DNA of 64,000 nucleotides from Rotaria sordida. Taxonomy: Eukaryota > Rotifera > Eurotatoria > Philodinida > Philodinidae. The DNA lies in contig CAJNOL010000211.1 of assembly GCA_905250125.1 (NCBI GenBank), positions 62,001-126,000 on the forward strand, read 5' to 3'. Made by a program: the position numbers and the translations under genes. Below, in pieces: positions 24,389 to 34,078 of the stretch; positions within the stretch are counted from its first letter, which is position 1; each line of letters begins with the position of its first letter. The notes below the pieces were generated by a model that searched no databases, had not been told where the DNA came from, and saw only the letters and a program-made list of their open reading frames with translations.

Positions 24389-24874
24389 ATGGACAGATTA
24401 TTACTGATTGTTGTATTGATCTTCTTAGTTTACTTTCCTGGTTTGTCATTAATTTTTTGTTTTGAAATAATCCTCTCGTTTCTATCACAGGCAATATTGA
24501 TGGAAATGAATGTTATAATTGTTTAAGTTCATGTCCTGACCCATTCAATAAAACGAATGCTATAGTACTGGAATCACCATTTACATGGTGTATAGTATGT
24601 ATCTATGATCATATTTATTCGTTAAGTTTTTGTTTTTTTCTTTTAGAAATTTAAAGCATTAAAAGCTCATGATTCGGTAGTGATTCGTTCTTTTGCACCG
24701 TATGGTTTATGTACTGAAAATAAATGTAAATCATCTAATCATAATGATATCAAAGGAATTATGTGTTGTTGTAATTCACAATTATGTAATAATTCAAATA
24801 CAACAACAATCTCATTAAGTTGTTTTATGGGATTAATAATAATCAGTGCAATGAATTTAATTCTCAATGAATGA
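24389..24874 (+). CDS. Ly6/uPAR-like GPI-anchored surface protein, three exons
   Basis: Exons 24389-24440, 24491-24594 and 24647-24874; introns of 50 and 52 bp with GT-AG ends; 127 residues. An N-terminal signal peptide (MDRLLLIVVLIFLVYFPG) is followed by a compact cysteine-rich domain beginning ECYNCLSSCPDPF and ending GIMCCCNSQLCNNS. The CN ending and paired cysteines are the hallmark of the three-finger LU domain. The C-terminus is hydrophobic (SLSCFMGLIIISAMNLIL) with almost no cytoplasmic tail, as for GPI attachment. It is the first of three surface-protein genes packed head to tail on the plus strand, which suggests joint regulation. Function unknown; related domains act as receptors or modulators at the cell surface. 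Confidence 0.85.
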
Positions 24875-24890
24875 CTTTATTTTTTTTTCT

Positions 24891-24911
24891 GTTTTTTTTT
24901 TGTTTTCATAG
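24891..24911 (+). other. Splice-acceptor-like site between genes
   Basis: A long T tract ending TTTTCATAG lies 37 bp after the stop of the Ly6-like gene and 78 bp before the next ATG. With no cis donor in the short gap, it is a candidate spliced-leader trans-splice acceptor or a 5'UTR intron end. Inference only. Confidence 0.4.
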
Positions 24912-24988
24912 TCCTATATCTGTCTCTTTTTTCATACGAGATAACTGACTAGTGATGATGTGTTATCTTGTATCATTTTAATAAAAAT

Positions 24989-25339
24989 ATGTTGACGCTT
25001 TTTCTGTTGATTTTTTTAACTGTTGGAGTATCCACAATAAACGGTTATACTTGTACTTGTTGTTTTCCTGGTCAACCACATACATGTCAAACACCTGAAA
25101 TTCCTCTTTCTTCTTGTGCTAATTGTACAAGTGTTTTTTGTGCAAATCATGTAAAAGGATGTCAAAGTTCAACTCCATGTAAAGTTGAATGTAAATCGGG
25201 TTCAAGTTCAATAAGCACATCAACAAAAGGTTCTTCTTCAATGTCGACAATCAATACTATACCGAATAATACATTTACTGTTGGAATTGGATTTATTATG
25301 ATTTCTGTTGCTTTGACATTGTTGGTTTTTGTCAATTGA
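24989..25339 (+). CDS. Small Cys/Ser-rich GPI-anchored-type surface protein
   Basis: A single exon of 116 residues. The frame extends a few codons upstream to a TTG, so the start is ATG 24989. Signal peptide residues 1-20 (MLTLFLLIFLTVGVSTINGY) are followed by a cysteine-rich part of about 50 residues with closely spaced Cys (TCTCCFPGQPHTCQ, SSCANCTSVFC, CQSSTPCKVEC). A Ser/Thr spacer of about 25 residues and a C-terminal hydrophobic segment (GIGFIMISVALTLLVFVN) without a cytoplasmic tail suggest GPI anchoring. The Cys pattern does not match the LU domain next door. It lies 114 bp after the Ly6-like gene and 151 bp before the mucin-like gene on the same strand. Family unknown. Confidence 0.75.
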   Translation: MLTLFLLIFLTVGVSTINGYTCTCCFPGQPHTCQTPEIPLSSCANCTSVFCANHVKGCQSSTPCKVECKSGSSSISTSTKGSSSMSTINTIPNNTFTVGIGFIMISVALTLLVFVN

Positions 25340-25392
25340 GTGTTTTTTTAAAAAAAAAAGAAGATTTATATTGAAATAAAATAAATAAAACA

Positions 25393-25407
25393 AAAATTTC
25401 TTTACAG
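25393..25407 (+). other. Second splice-acceptor-like site between genes
   Basis: AAAATTTCTTTACAG lies 68 bp after the stop of the small Cys/Ser-rich gene and 83 bp before ATG 25491. It mirrors the site at 24911 and could serve trans-splicing of a polycistronic transcript. Inference only. Confidence 0.35.
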
Positions 25408-25490
25408 TTTTTACAAAATTTAGATTAAGAAAAAAAAGTAAATGAAACGTAAACACAAAAAAAAATTGCGCTTCTTACTTTGTTTTAATA

Positions 25491-26778
25491 ATGTATAAAA
25501 TTTCTTATTTTCTTATTTTTTATTTTTTAATATCAAATATTCATGGAGAATGTTTAGAATTTAGTTATAATTCAGTAAAGAGTATTAAACAAACTTGTGA
25601 AATATTGATTTCAAATCATAAAGGTTTTCAAAAATGTTTAAAATGTTCAATAAATAGACCAATGATACCGTTAGAAAATATAACAATAGCTCAAAATTGT
25701 TCACCTGTAGTCGAACTTCAATGTGTAGAATTTGATTTTAATGATACTCAAACATTTCTTAATTTTTCTCAGCAATATTGGAATGTAATCAATAAATTAT
25801 TCGATAAAAATATATCAATAAAGAAAACATTGTCAAATGGATTGTTTATAAATATTGCATATGATTCACTTGATGTATTAACTTTACAAACAATTCAATC
25901 ATTTGAAACTATATCAAATCGAAATTTTAATGGTTTAAGATTAGTAATGAGAAATCGTGGTAATCGAACAAAACTTTATATTGATTCTAATATTCAAAAT
26001 ACAACATTTCGTGTTTTACAAATCTACATTCATTGTGGTGATACACAAGGCTGGAATATTTATAATTACGTTCATCATAGTAAAAATAAACAACAACCTA
26101 ACTACATTGAATGCCAAATTCCTACTACAACATTGATTACAACTACTCAATTGACAACAGCTATACGACATACTACATCTACCACATTCACTTTATCTAC
26201 TACTACTACTACTACAGAAAATTCCAGAATACGTATTTCGTCTACCACTGATAAAACAACCACCACATACATATTATCTAGTAGTACTAAAAATCTCATA
26301 CGTACTTCGACTACTACTAATAAACCAACTACTACATACATTTTACCTAGTACTACTAAACATTTCAAACGTACTTCGTCTACTACTCATAAACCAATCA
26401 CCACGTACAAATTATCTAGTACTACTAAAAAACTTAGAATACCTACTTCATTTATTACTAATAAACCAACCACCACATACAAATTATCTAGCACTACTAA
26501 AGAACCCATACGTACTTCGACTACCACTCATAAACCAACCACTACATACACATTAACTAGTACTACCGAAAATCTCATAAGTACTTCGATTATTACTACT
26601 ACTGAACCAACCACCACATACATTTTACCTAGTACTACTGAAAATCTCATACATACTTCATCTACTACTTATCAACCAATCACCACATACACTTTATCTA
26701 ATACTACTGAAAACACTAGAATACTTACTTCGTCTACGATTCTTGAAACAGAAACACAAATTACATTATCTCCAACTA

Positions 26779-26809
<31 letters not shown>

Positions 26810-27122
26810 TATTGTCGAATGCTGTAAGACTGAACAATCATTAACGATTACTCTCTTAGTTACTATAACTACTAGAATTCATAGTTCTTCAAAATCGATA
26901 AAATCTACAAAACAAAATGAATCCAAACTAACTCTTATTTTAAGTTTAGTTATAATTGGATGTTTACTATTATGTCTTTTGGTTGCCTTTATTTTATATA
27001 TGTTACGCACCAGATATAATCGAAACGAAGAAAGACAATTAAGTACATCATCTCATGTAATCGATTCAATAACAAATGCTGAAAGTGGAATATCAAGCAA
27101 ATGGATTAGAAGCTCATTTTAA
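25491..27122 (+). CDS. Mucin-like single-pass membrane protein, 543 aa
   Basis: An uninterrupted single exon. Signal peptide about residues 1-19. An ectodomain follows (about 20-212) with six or more Cys (CEILISNHKGFQKCLKC, CSPVVELQC) and several N-glycosylation sites. A Thr/Ser-rich stalk spans about 213-465, made of about eight diverged repeats of 26 residues with the core TTTYxLxSTT; it should be heavily O-glycosylated. A strong transmembrane helix follows at about 480-505, then a 38-residue cytoplasmic tail starting RTRYNRNEER. The type I topology and Thr stalk suggest a cell-surface or cuticle-associated mucin. I do not recognise the N-terminal domain. A decayed copy of part of that domain lies 480 bp downstream (27600-27860), so the family has duplicated here. 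Confidence 0.85.
26235..26740 (+). repeat. ~78-bp coding tandem repeat of mucin stalk
   Basis: Diverged units with ACTTCGTCTACTAC...AAACCAAC.AC.ACATAC.. repeat about every 75-81 bp in frame, followed by an (ACA)n run at about 26783-26808. Such arrays commonly vary in length between alleles. Confidence 0.8.
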
Positions 27123-27599
27123 TTATTTTTATATTATAACATAAGAGTGTTTTTTATTCTCTATTCGAAAAAGAATGAAGACTAAATATATCAAAAAATG
27201 TAACTAAAATTTCTCTACTTATGCTAGTCAAAAAGTCTCGAAAAGTTTGTAACGGCTTCTTCAGCTAACGTCAATGGCTTTTTTTTTCATTCTTCGTACC
27301 TTATAAGCTAAAGTATAATACCTACTTTTTCATACAGAACAATTCTTCATGTTTATCTTTAAAGAACAATAAACTCTATTGAAAGCTATCGAAGAAGAAT
27401 TTTTAATTCTCAAGTAATGTACAATCGTTGATAAATCTATTTCATCATATAATACGAAGTACTATAGAGTATTAGAAATGTTTTGACATGATCTTCACTT
27501 CTTAAATTTGTAAATTTTATTCGTAGAGAATTATTATCGAATTTTTTTTTCGCAGTGTTTTCCAAAATGTTTGAATTGGCACATGAAAAAAAAAATCTA

Positions 27600-27860
27600 T
27601 GATATTATCAAAGAATATTACAATAGGTCAGAATTGTTCAGCATTCTTTGAACTTCAATGCGTAGAATTTCATTGTAATGATATTGAAACTTTTTGTTTT
27701 TCATTTCTAACATGAATATTATAAATAGATTCTCCATGAATATGAAATATGATTAATTTAAAGAATCAATTCTGAAAATAATTTAGTCGTTTGATTATAT
27801 ATCAGATTAAAATCATCAAGATTTACGATTGATTATGAGAAATCGTACACCTACACCGAG
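27600..27860 (+). pseudogene. Decayed duplicate of the mucin-like N-terminal domain
   Basis: The segment at 27612-27680 gives NITIGQNCSAFFELQCVEF, close to residues NITIAQNCSPVVELQCVEF of the gene at 25491. After a stop and indels, about 27820-27845 gives LRLIMRNR, matching LRLVMRNR. The piece between them is shortened. No start, stalk or membrane part remains, so this is a truncated relic of a tandem copy. Confidence 0.8.
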
Positions 27861-28298
27861 GCTCAGGTACAGTACTGAATAAAAAGGCTCTTTTTATGTT
27901 TCGTAGAATATCCTAAAAGCTTCCTAGTATTCATTTTTTATTTCTCACATCTATCACTGTCTCTTATTTATTTGTTTTGTGATAAAACAAATCATATTAA
28001 AAACTATTCAATACTATTATGAAAGTTATATATCGAATCAAACAAATTTAACTATTTCTCTACATTTTAAGTATCTTCTAAATCATCAATCTCTAAGCGT
28101 TATAGCTTACGATTATTTACAATAAACTTCAAACACAATCGATTTAATAACAACATCATTCTATCAGTAGCTATAGTCGAAAGAATAGAAAAAAAAGAAT
28201 CTTTCCACGTGATACTTAGTAAGGTGTACTTGTGCAAATAAACGATAAAAAGCTTAATAAATATTCTACTCTCTATCGACAGTATACGAGCCCAAAAA

Positions 28299-29270
28299 AT
28301 GGCTGAAAAAACTCCAATAACAATTGCTATAATGACTCCTGGTGATATGGTAAGAATAGTATTCATGTATTGTTTAGATTTTCTATTAATTTTTACTTTA
28401 AAGGGACATTCTATCGGTCAAGTTCTTCTTTCTTCAATTAAAAATAAATTTCGTATAATTACAAATTTAACAGATCGTAGTGAACGTACACAAAAATTAT
28501 CAAATTTAGCTGGTATTATTGATGTTAAAACAGATGAAGAAATTATACAACAAGCTGATTTTATTTTTTCTATTCTTGTTCCATCACAAGCAAATTCAGT
28601 TGCACAACGTTTTGCACCATTTCTAAACAAAAATAAACATATTATCTATGTTGATATGAATGCAATAGCGCCACAAACAGTCCGTTCTATAAGTACACTT
28701 TTTCCATATGGAAATTTTGTTGATGGTTGTATTATTGGTCCACCACCGGGTTCTCATGAACATATACCAATAGTGTATTTATCTGGTGAATATGCGCAAA
28801 AAATAGCTGATCTATTTCAATTTACAGATTTAATAAATGTATCTGTCATTGGAAATGAAATCGGTCAAGCAAGTGCATTAAAAATGTGCTATGCTTCGTT
28901 AAGTAAAGGAATAACTGCAATTGCTACTCAAGCATGTATAACAGCAAAATTCTTTGGACTTGAAGAAGTATTTTTTAATGAATTAAAACAAAGTATGCCT
29001 AATATATTTGAAAAGTTAAATAAATCAATTCCACATATGCCACCAAAAGCAGCAAGATGGGCAGGTGAAATGGAACAAATTGCAAAAACATTTGAAAATA
29101 TCGGTTTATCTGAAAAAATGTTTCAAGGAGCTGCTGAAACATATCAATTTATTGCCGAAAAAACACCATTAGGAAATGAAATAATTGAAGAAAGAAAACG
29201 AGGACAAACATTAAATGATGCTTTAGAAATAATGACTCAATCATTAAAGAAAAAAACCTATGATGAATAG
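28299..29270 (+). CDS. 6-phosphogluconate-dehydrogenase-like/DUF1932 oxidoreductase
   Basis: Exons 28299-28349 and 28404-29270 give 305 residues. The 54-bp intron (GTAAGA...TTTAAAG) has no stop and is a multiple of three, so an unspliced frame reads through. Splicing restores a Rossmann start, ITIAIMTPGDMGHSIGQ, in which DMG follows the usual Gly-rich turn pattern. The N-terminal half (1-160) is the NAD(P)-binding domain, with HIIYVDMNAIAPQTV and FVDGCIIGPPP as in beta-hydroxyacid/6PGDH proteins. The C-terminal half (about 185-300) is helical and fits the DUF1932 type, with a central KMCYASLSKG motif carrying the usual catalytic-type Lys. Substrate unknown. Such proteins are commoner in fungi and bacteria than in animals, so horizontal acquisition is possible but not shown. 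Confidence 0.8.
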   Translation: MAEKTPITIAIMTPGDMVRIVFMYCLDFLLIFTLKGHSIGQVLLSSIKNKFRIITNLTDRSERTQKLSNLAGIIDVKTDEEIIQQADFIFSILVPSQANSVAQRFAPFLNKNKHIIYVDMNAIAPQTVRSISTLFPYGNFVDGCIIGPPPGSHEHIPIVYLSGEYAQKIADLFQFTDLINVSVIGNEIGQASALKMCYASLSKGITAIATQACITAKFFGLEEVFFNELKQSMPNIFEKLNKSIPHMPPKAARWAGEMEQIAKTFENIGLSEKMFQGAAETYQFIAEKTPLGNEIIEERKRGQTLNDALEIMTQSLKKKTYDE

Positions 29271-29330
29271 ATTTATTAATCACATTAAATGATTTCATTG
29301 TGGTATTTTTATTTAAAATAACAGATGATC

Positions 29331-29778
29331 AAAATTTTTTTAGACAAGATATTTATTTGCTTTTGACATTTTGTCCTGCTTGAAAGTATTTCAGACGAGC
29401 CAAAAACTATAGATCGCGACCAGATTTTGAATACGGATTTAGAAATGTGGTGTCTATTTTTGTCCACAAGTAGTAAGGAACTTGTTGAAAGATCTGAAAA
29501 ATTATTTTTAATAGCGAGACCACAAATTTTTGTTCATTCTATAAGTTCCTTTTAGCACATGCTAAAAATTATCGAAGTCAAAGTGTTTTTTCAAGAGATT
29601 CTTTAAAGATAAAATAATTGTCGATTTTTCAAAAATTATTTTACTACTCTCAAAACAAAAATTGAGATGAAATTTCTAAGTACATATTTGAAAAGAGCAC
29701 AAAATTTTCGTTCTAACTCATAGCTGTTGATTGCTCTGAAATATGTCAAAAGTGAACAAACATCTTGTCGAAAAACTT
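29331..29778. mobile_element. Non-autonomous TIR element of ~450 bp
   Basis: Left GACAAGATATTTATTTGCTT matches the complement of the right end, GACAAGATGTTTGTTCACTT. Both continue into CTTTTGACAT and, further in, ATTTCAGA. It starts 60 bp after the oxidoreductase stop. No coding frame. Confidence 0.7.
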
Positions 29779-30205
29779 TTCGATCACTCATTATCATATA
29801 TTTCTTTTCTTTTTCTCACAAAAAATTTTAAATAGAATCATTCATACTTAATTATTTGAATTTTTAAAGAGTATGTCATTGACCTTGATCTATTCAATAA
29901 AGAAGATTAAGTTTTAATGTCATTTTGATTTTTTGTTTTTTCTTGCCTTCATTATAATAAATTCTCGTATACATACAATTGAAATAGATAGTTACAAATA
30001 ACATGAAACTTTATTGAAGAGAAAGAAAAAGAATCGAAAAAAGTGCAAGAGAAGAAAAAGAAATTATCATGCACATGTTAATGTTTAAATAAATAAAACA
30101 AAAAACTTCGAGAAAATAAGATAAATGAGCATCGAAAGAACTAGAATGTGTTAATAAAGAAATGGCTGCATATTTCATATACATAGTTCATAATTTACAT
30201 TGAAT

Positions 30206-33200
30206 TTATGTAAAATGGTGTTCAATATGTTCGTTCTTTCCATCGAGTGTCATATGTGGTGGAAATTCCCAAAAACACATTGGACATTTACTTATTTCAC
30301 CATCAGCATCATCAAATGTTCTTTGTAATGATGTATTTTCATTTTCTTGATCATTTTGATCTTCTTTTTTCGCTTGTTGAGGTTCATATCCATCACGAAG
30401 AATTGATTCTATTATTTCTTCATTATGAACAGATTCGTCTATTAAATTTTTTGTTGTTGATTTTTCTTGTGAATAATTCATTTCCATATTATGTTCAAGT
30501 GCAGTATATTTTCGGTACAATGTTTTATATTCTTCAGCACCAGCTGATAATCGTTCAGTTAAACCTTGAATTTCGTGTTGTAAATCATTCTAAAATTAAA
30601 AACAAAACAGTAAGTCTTCATGAATAATGATGAAAACACTTTTTAAAAAATTGTCTATATCTAAAGATGGAACCGATCTGTAGTTCACACTGGTACGAAG
30701 CTAATGAGTTGTCGTATTATTCCATCTATGGATAGAGTAATATTTGACATAGGCAACTTTCAACAAAGTTTCATTATACATTCTCGATGAGATAATAAGA
30801 GCAAAAAAACAAACAGACACACACCGGTATCGGTTCGATCTCGAGCTATATCAATAAATGAGAAACAATATATTAAGTTCTAGAGATGGGAAGTAGGATA
30901 ATCCTGCATATCTCTATTGAGCTCAAAAAAAATTTTTTTTTAAGAAAAAGGATATCTACAGAGAACAAAATATGTAAACTTTTGGCAGTAGAAAAGAGCT
31001 CAACTTACAATGAAATCTTTGTAAACAGTTAATTGTCGTTTAACTTCAATTTCACTTTTTTGATGTTTAACACAACGTTTTTCAATTTCGGTAAATGAAG
31101 TTTTTAATGTCATATAAGCTTGTTGGCATGAACTCATTTCATTTAATCGACTTTTTAATGATTCAATTTCATTTTGTGTCTAAAAAATAAATACGTATAT
31201 AAAAAAAAAGGAATTTATTCTTTTCTTACTAATTCATTCTCTATACGACGTTGTTCATATAATTGATCTAATTCATTTTGTAATGTTTGTGTTAATTCAT
31301 TATCTTGTTTAGATACTAATGATAAAGATTCATTGTTAATTTTTAAAGAATTTATTTCTTCTTGTAATAAATTATTAGTTGTTTTTAATGCATTGATTTC
31401 ATCATCTTTTTGAGTCGATTGTTTTGAATATGTATCAATATGTGTTTGAATTAATACTTGATTTTTTTCTGCTGTTAAACGAAAATCACGTATTTGTTGT
31501 TCAAGTAATGTTTGACGTTGATTTGATGTTTTTGTTAATTCATTTGATTGCATTAAACGACGTTCTAAATCAATAATTTGTGTTGCTTGATCTTTTGTTA
31601 ATTGTGATGTTATAGCTAATTGTGAACGAATTTGATTTGTTTCATTTAGAGTTTTACCATGAGAATCTTCAAGTGTACGACAACGTTCAGCATATTGTAA
31701 AGATTCAGCTTGATATTGATTACATAATGAACGACATGCATCATATTCAGTACGTAATTTTGATTCTAATTGTTGTCGTGATGATAATTCATCAATGGCT
31801 GTTTTATGTGATGCAATCAATGTCTAAGAAAATATTCAAAGTTTTATTTATTTGTATAACTAATGGCATAGTGTTCCTTTTTTTATCTCATAGTCTTATG
31901 AGGAAAGTTCTCCTATTGATTAATCATTTTTGAGTCGAGGAATGATGTATATGATGTAGGTCCATATGAGTTTTGAATATCATGAAAAGAGTTTGGAGTC
32001 TTAGCTTATTACTGTGTGCAGATACTACAAATTTACTGCCGTAGTCTCTCTCAGGAAAATTGATTTTTGAATTTCGATTTGAAATTTTGCAAAGAGGTAG
32101 ATGTTAGTAAGAATAATGTATTATGAAAGTTTTCAGTTCTTTTGATTTGCTTCTATACTGAAATACGAATATTAAATCTGTTGATTTACATAAGTGATGT
32201 GTAAAAGACATGCTTTTATCAACATAGGAACAGCAACAAGATCTGAAACTGTTCTTGTCAAAAGACTGCTTCTATACAAAGTTTTAAGTCGAAACTCAAA
32301 AATTAGTTTTCTTGATGTTCACCACGGTATTCATTAAAGATCCACCGTCAGTTTTTTATCTAGATTTTCCTTTCCGGAGAGGCGCTTTAAAACTCCCGGG
32401 AAGATGAACAATTATTTTTGGTAGCATAGACACATAGTAAACTTTTTCCCACAATATAAGATCCTCTCTCAATTAATTTCTCAAAACAATTAGATCTTTA
32501 ATTAGTGTATTTACATCAAAATTAACTTATCAGTGGTGAGTTTTCCTCGTTAATCAGAAAGAGATAAATTTATCTATTTAATATTATGAATAATTCTTTT
32601 GTTGACATATTTTAAAATGAATGATAATATTAATCATATTTTTCTTGTTCTGACTAAACTTTGAAGATAAAAAAAAATGCTTTTGTTTTTTTTTTACATC
32701 GAAATTTTGTAATACTCAAATTTCGTAATTCTCTTTTTTTTTTTATTCTTTCTAAGGAAATCTTATTTTTGACCTACTTGCATTTCATTATAAATTTTAT
32801 GATTATGTTCTTTTGATTTAATTTCTAATAAATCTAATTTAGCTTTATATTCATCTTTTTGTAATTCTGATCGACGATTGAAATCTAATAATTGTCGATT
32901 TTCTTGACGTAATTTTTCTTCTGTTAACATTCGTCTTGTATGTATAACAAGAAGATCACCATTATCATCATCAGCTAATGCAATAAGACCATCAGGTTTT
33001 GTTTTTCTTATTGGTTCATTTGATAATAAATCAATATCATCGGATGCACAATTTAATTGAAATGGTATTGATGAACCAAGATTTTTTGTTTTATTTATAA
33101 TATAACAAAATTGATAAAATTCATCATCAGTTACAGGTAATGATGATGATGAAAATGTTGCTGTACCATGACGAGCTGAACCTGATGTTGTTGATGGATT

Positions 33201-33520
33201 AAATTGTACAGGAGCATATGCTACACATTCTTTAATATTTGTACAACCAACCTAGAAAAAAAAAAGTATTTCGAATAAGACAAAAAAAAAAAAAAAGTAA
33301 AGAAAATTCTTACTCGTAATAAACCAATTTGATCTTCGTCTGGGTTGACCTTGACATCATGTATAATAGTAAAAAAAGCTGTAACATCAGCACCTTTTAC
33401 ATATTGATCAGCAACATTTTCAAAAACAACTCGATCATCTTGTTGTCGTTCTAATGCATGATCAAGTGGCCAATTTAAATCTGAACTTGTATCTGAACAT
33501 TGATCATTAATGTCAGTCAT
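30206..33520 (-). CDS. TAX1BP1/CALCOCO-type autophagy receptor (SKICH-coiled coil-zinc finger)
   Basis: Five exons, read on the minus strand: 33520-33314, 33251-32778, 31823-31230, 31179-31009 and 30589-30206. The product is 609 residues and every intron is in phase 0. The N-terminal SKICH domain (about 28-140) has VVFENVADQYVKGADVTAFF, a DQIGLLRVGC segment and VTDDEFYQFCYI, closely matching the family order. A long coiled coil covers about 185-500. The C-terminal zinc finger is C584-x2-C587-x15-H603-x3-H607 (CPMCFWEFPPH), like the ubiquitin-binding fingers of TAX1BP1 and CALCOCO2. These proteins link ubiquitinated cargo to autophagosomes and restrain inflammatory signalling. Human TAX1BP1 is longer and has two fingers; one is seen here. 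I did not identify a clear LC3-interacting motif by eye. The start ATG at 33520 directly precedes the SKICH domain. Confidence 0.88.
32055..32310. mobile_element. Inverted-repeat element in intron of the autophagy-receptor gene
   Basis: GAAAATTGATTTTTGAATTT near 32056 and the complement of about 32271-32308 (GAAAACTAATTTTTGAGTTT) match over about 40 bp with substitutions. They lie inside the 954-bp second intron, far longer than the other introns of the gene (50-420 bp). No target duplication is resolved. Confidence 0.6.
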
Positions 33521-34078
33521 GATAGTTTATTTTTATTTTGTTCGGTGTATTTACGTACAAAACCAAAAAAGTCGATCTACAATAAAAACCATACATTTAT
33601 ATAAATATGCATAGACAAAATGTACTATGGACTATGAAAGTGCATTCAGCATATGACTAATGTGTGGCCTACAATATGCATAACCTAATAAAGTTACAAA
33701 ATGAATAAAATGAGACAAACAAAAAGGAAAAGAACGACATATAAATGTATGAGAGACTGAATGAATCAATAATAATAACAAAACAAAAAGGTTTTTATAT
33801 ATTCTTATTTGAGTAAAATGATTATTCAGAGATATTGCGTCATATAGAAGAAAAACATAGAAATTTCCAAATCAAATAAAAAGAATTTTTTTGATTCACT
33901 AAACAATATTCCGGATGATTCGAAAAAGCGACATCTTTTGGTTGAGTTTGATCATCATCGAGGCTGTTGATAATAATAAATAAAATGGTAGAGTATTTAT
34001 AAGTTATCCATTTTTGGAAAACATAGTTCATTTATTTACAACAATTAACTGATATTAGACCATAATTAAAATATCATC
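33521..34078. other. Divergent promoter region
   Basis: 558 bp separates the autophagy-receptor start (minus) from the calcineurin B start (plus), so both promoters should be here. No motif stands out. A minus-strand frame at 33840-34031 is probably chance. Confidence 0.5.

Noticed and set aside
26147-26368. Minus-strand frame rich in Val
   Set aside because: Antisense shadow of the Thr-rich mucin stalk repeat.
31622-31933. Plus-strand frame opposite the autophagy-receptor gene
   Set aside because: Antisense of the coiled-coil exon, which has strong protein support on the minus strand.
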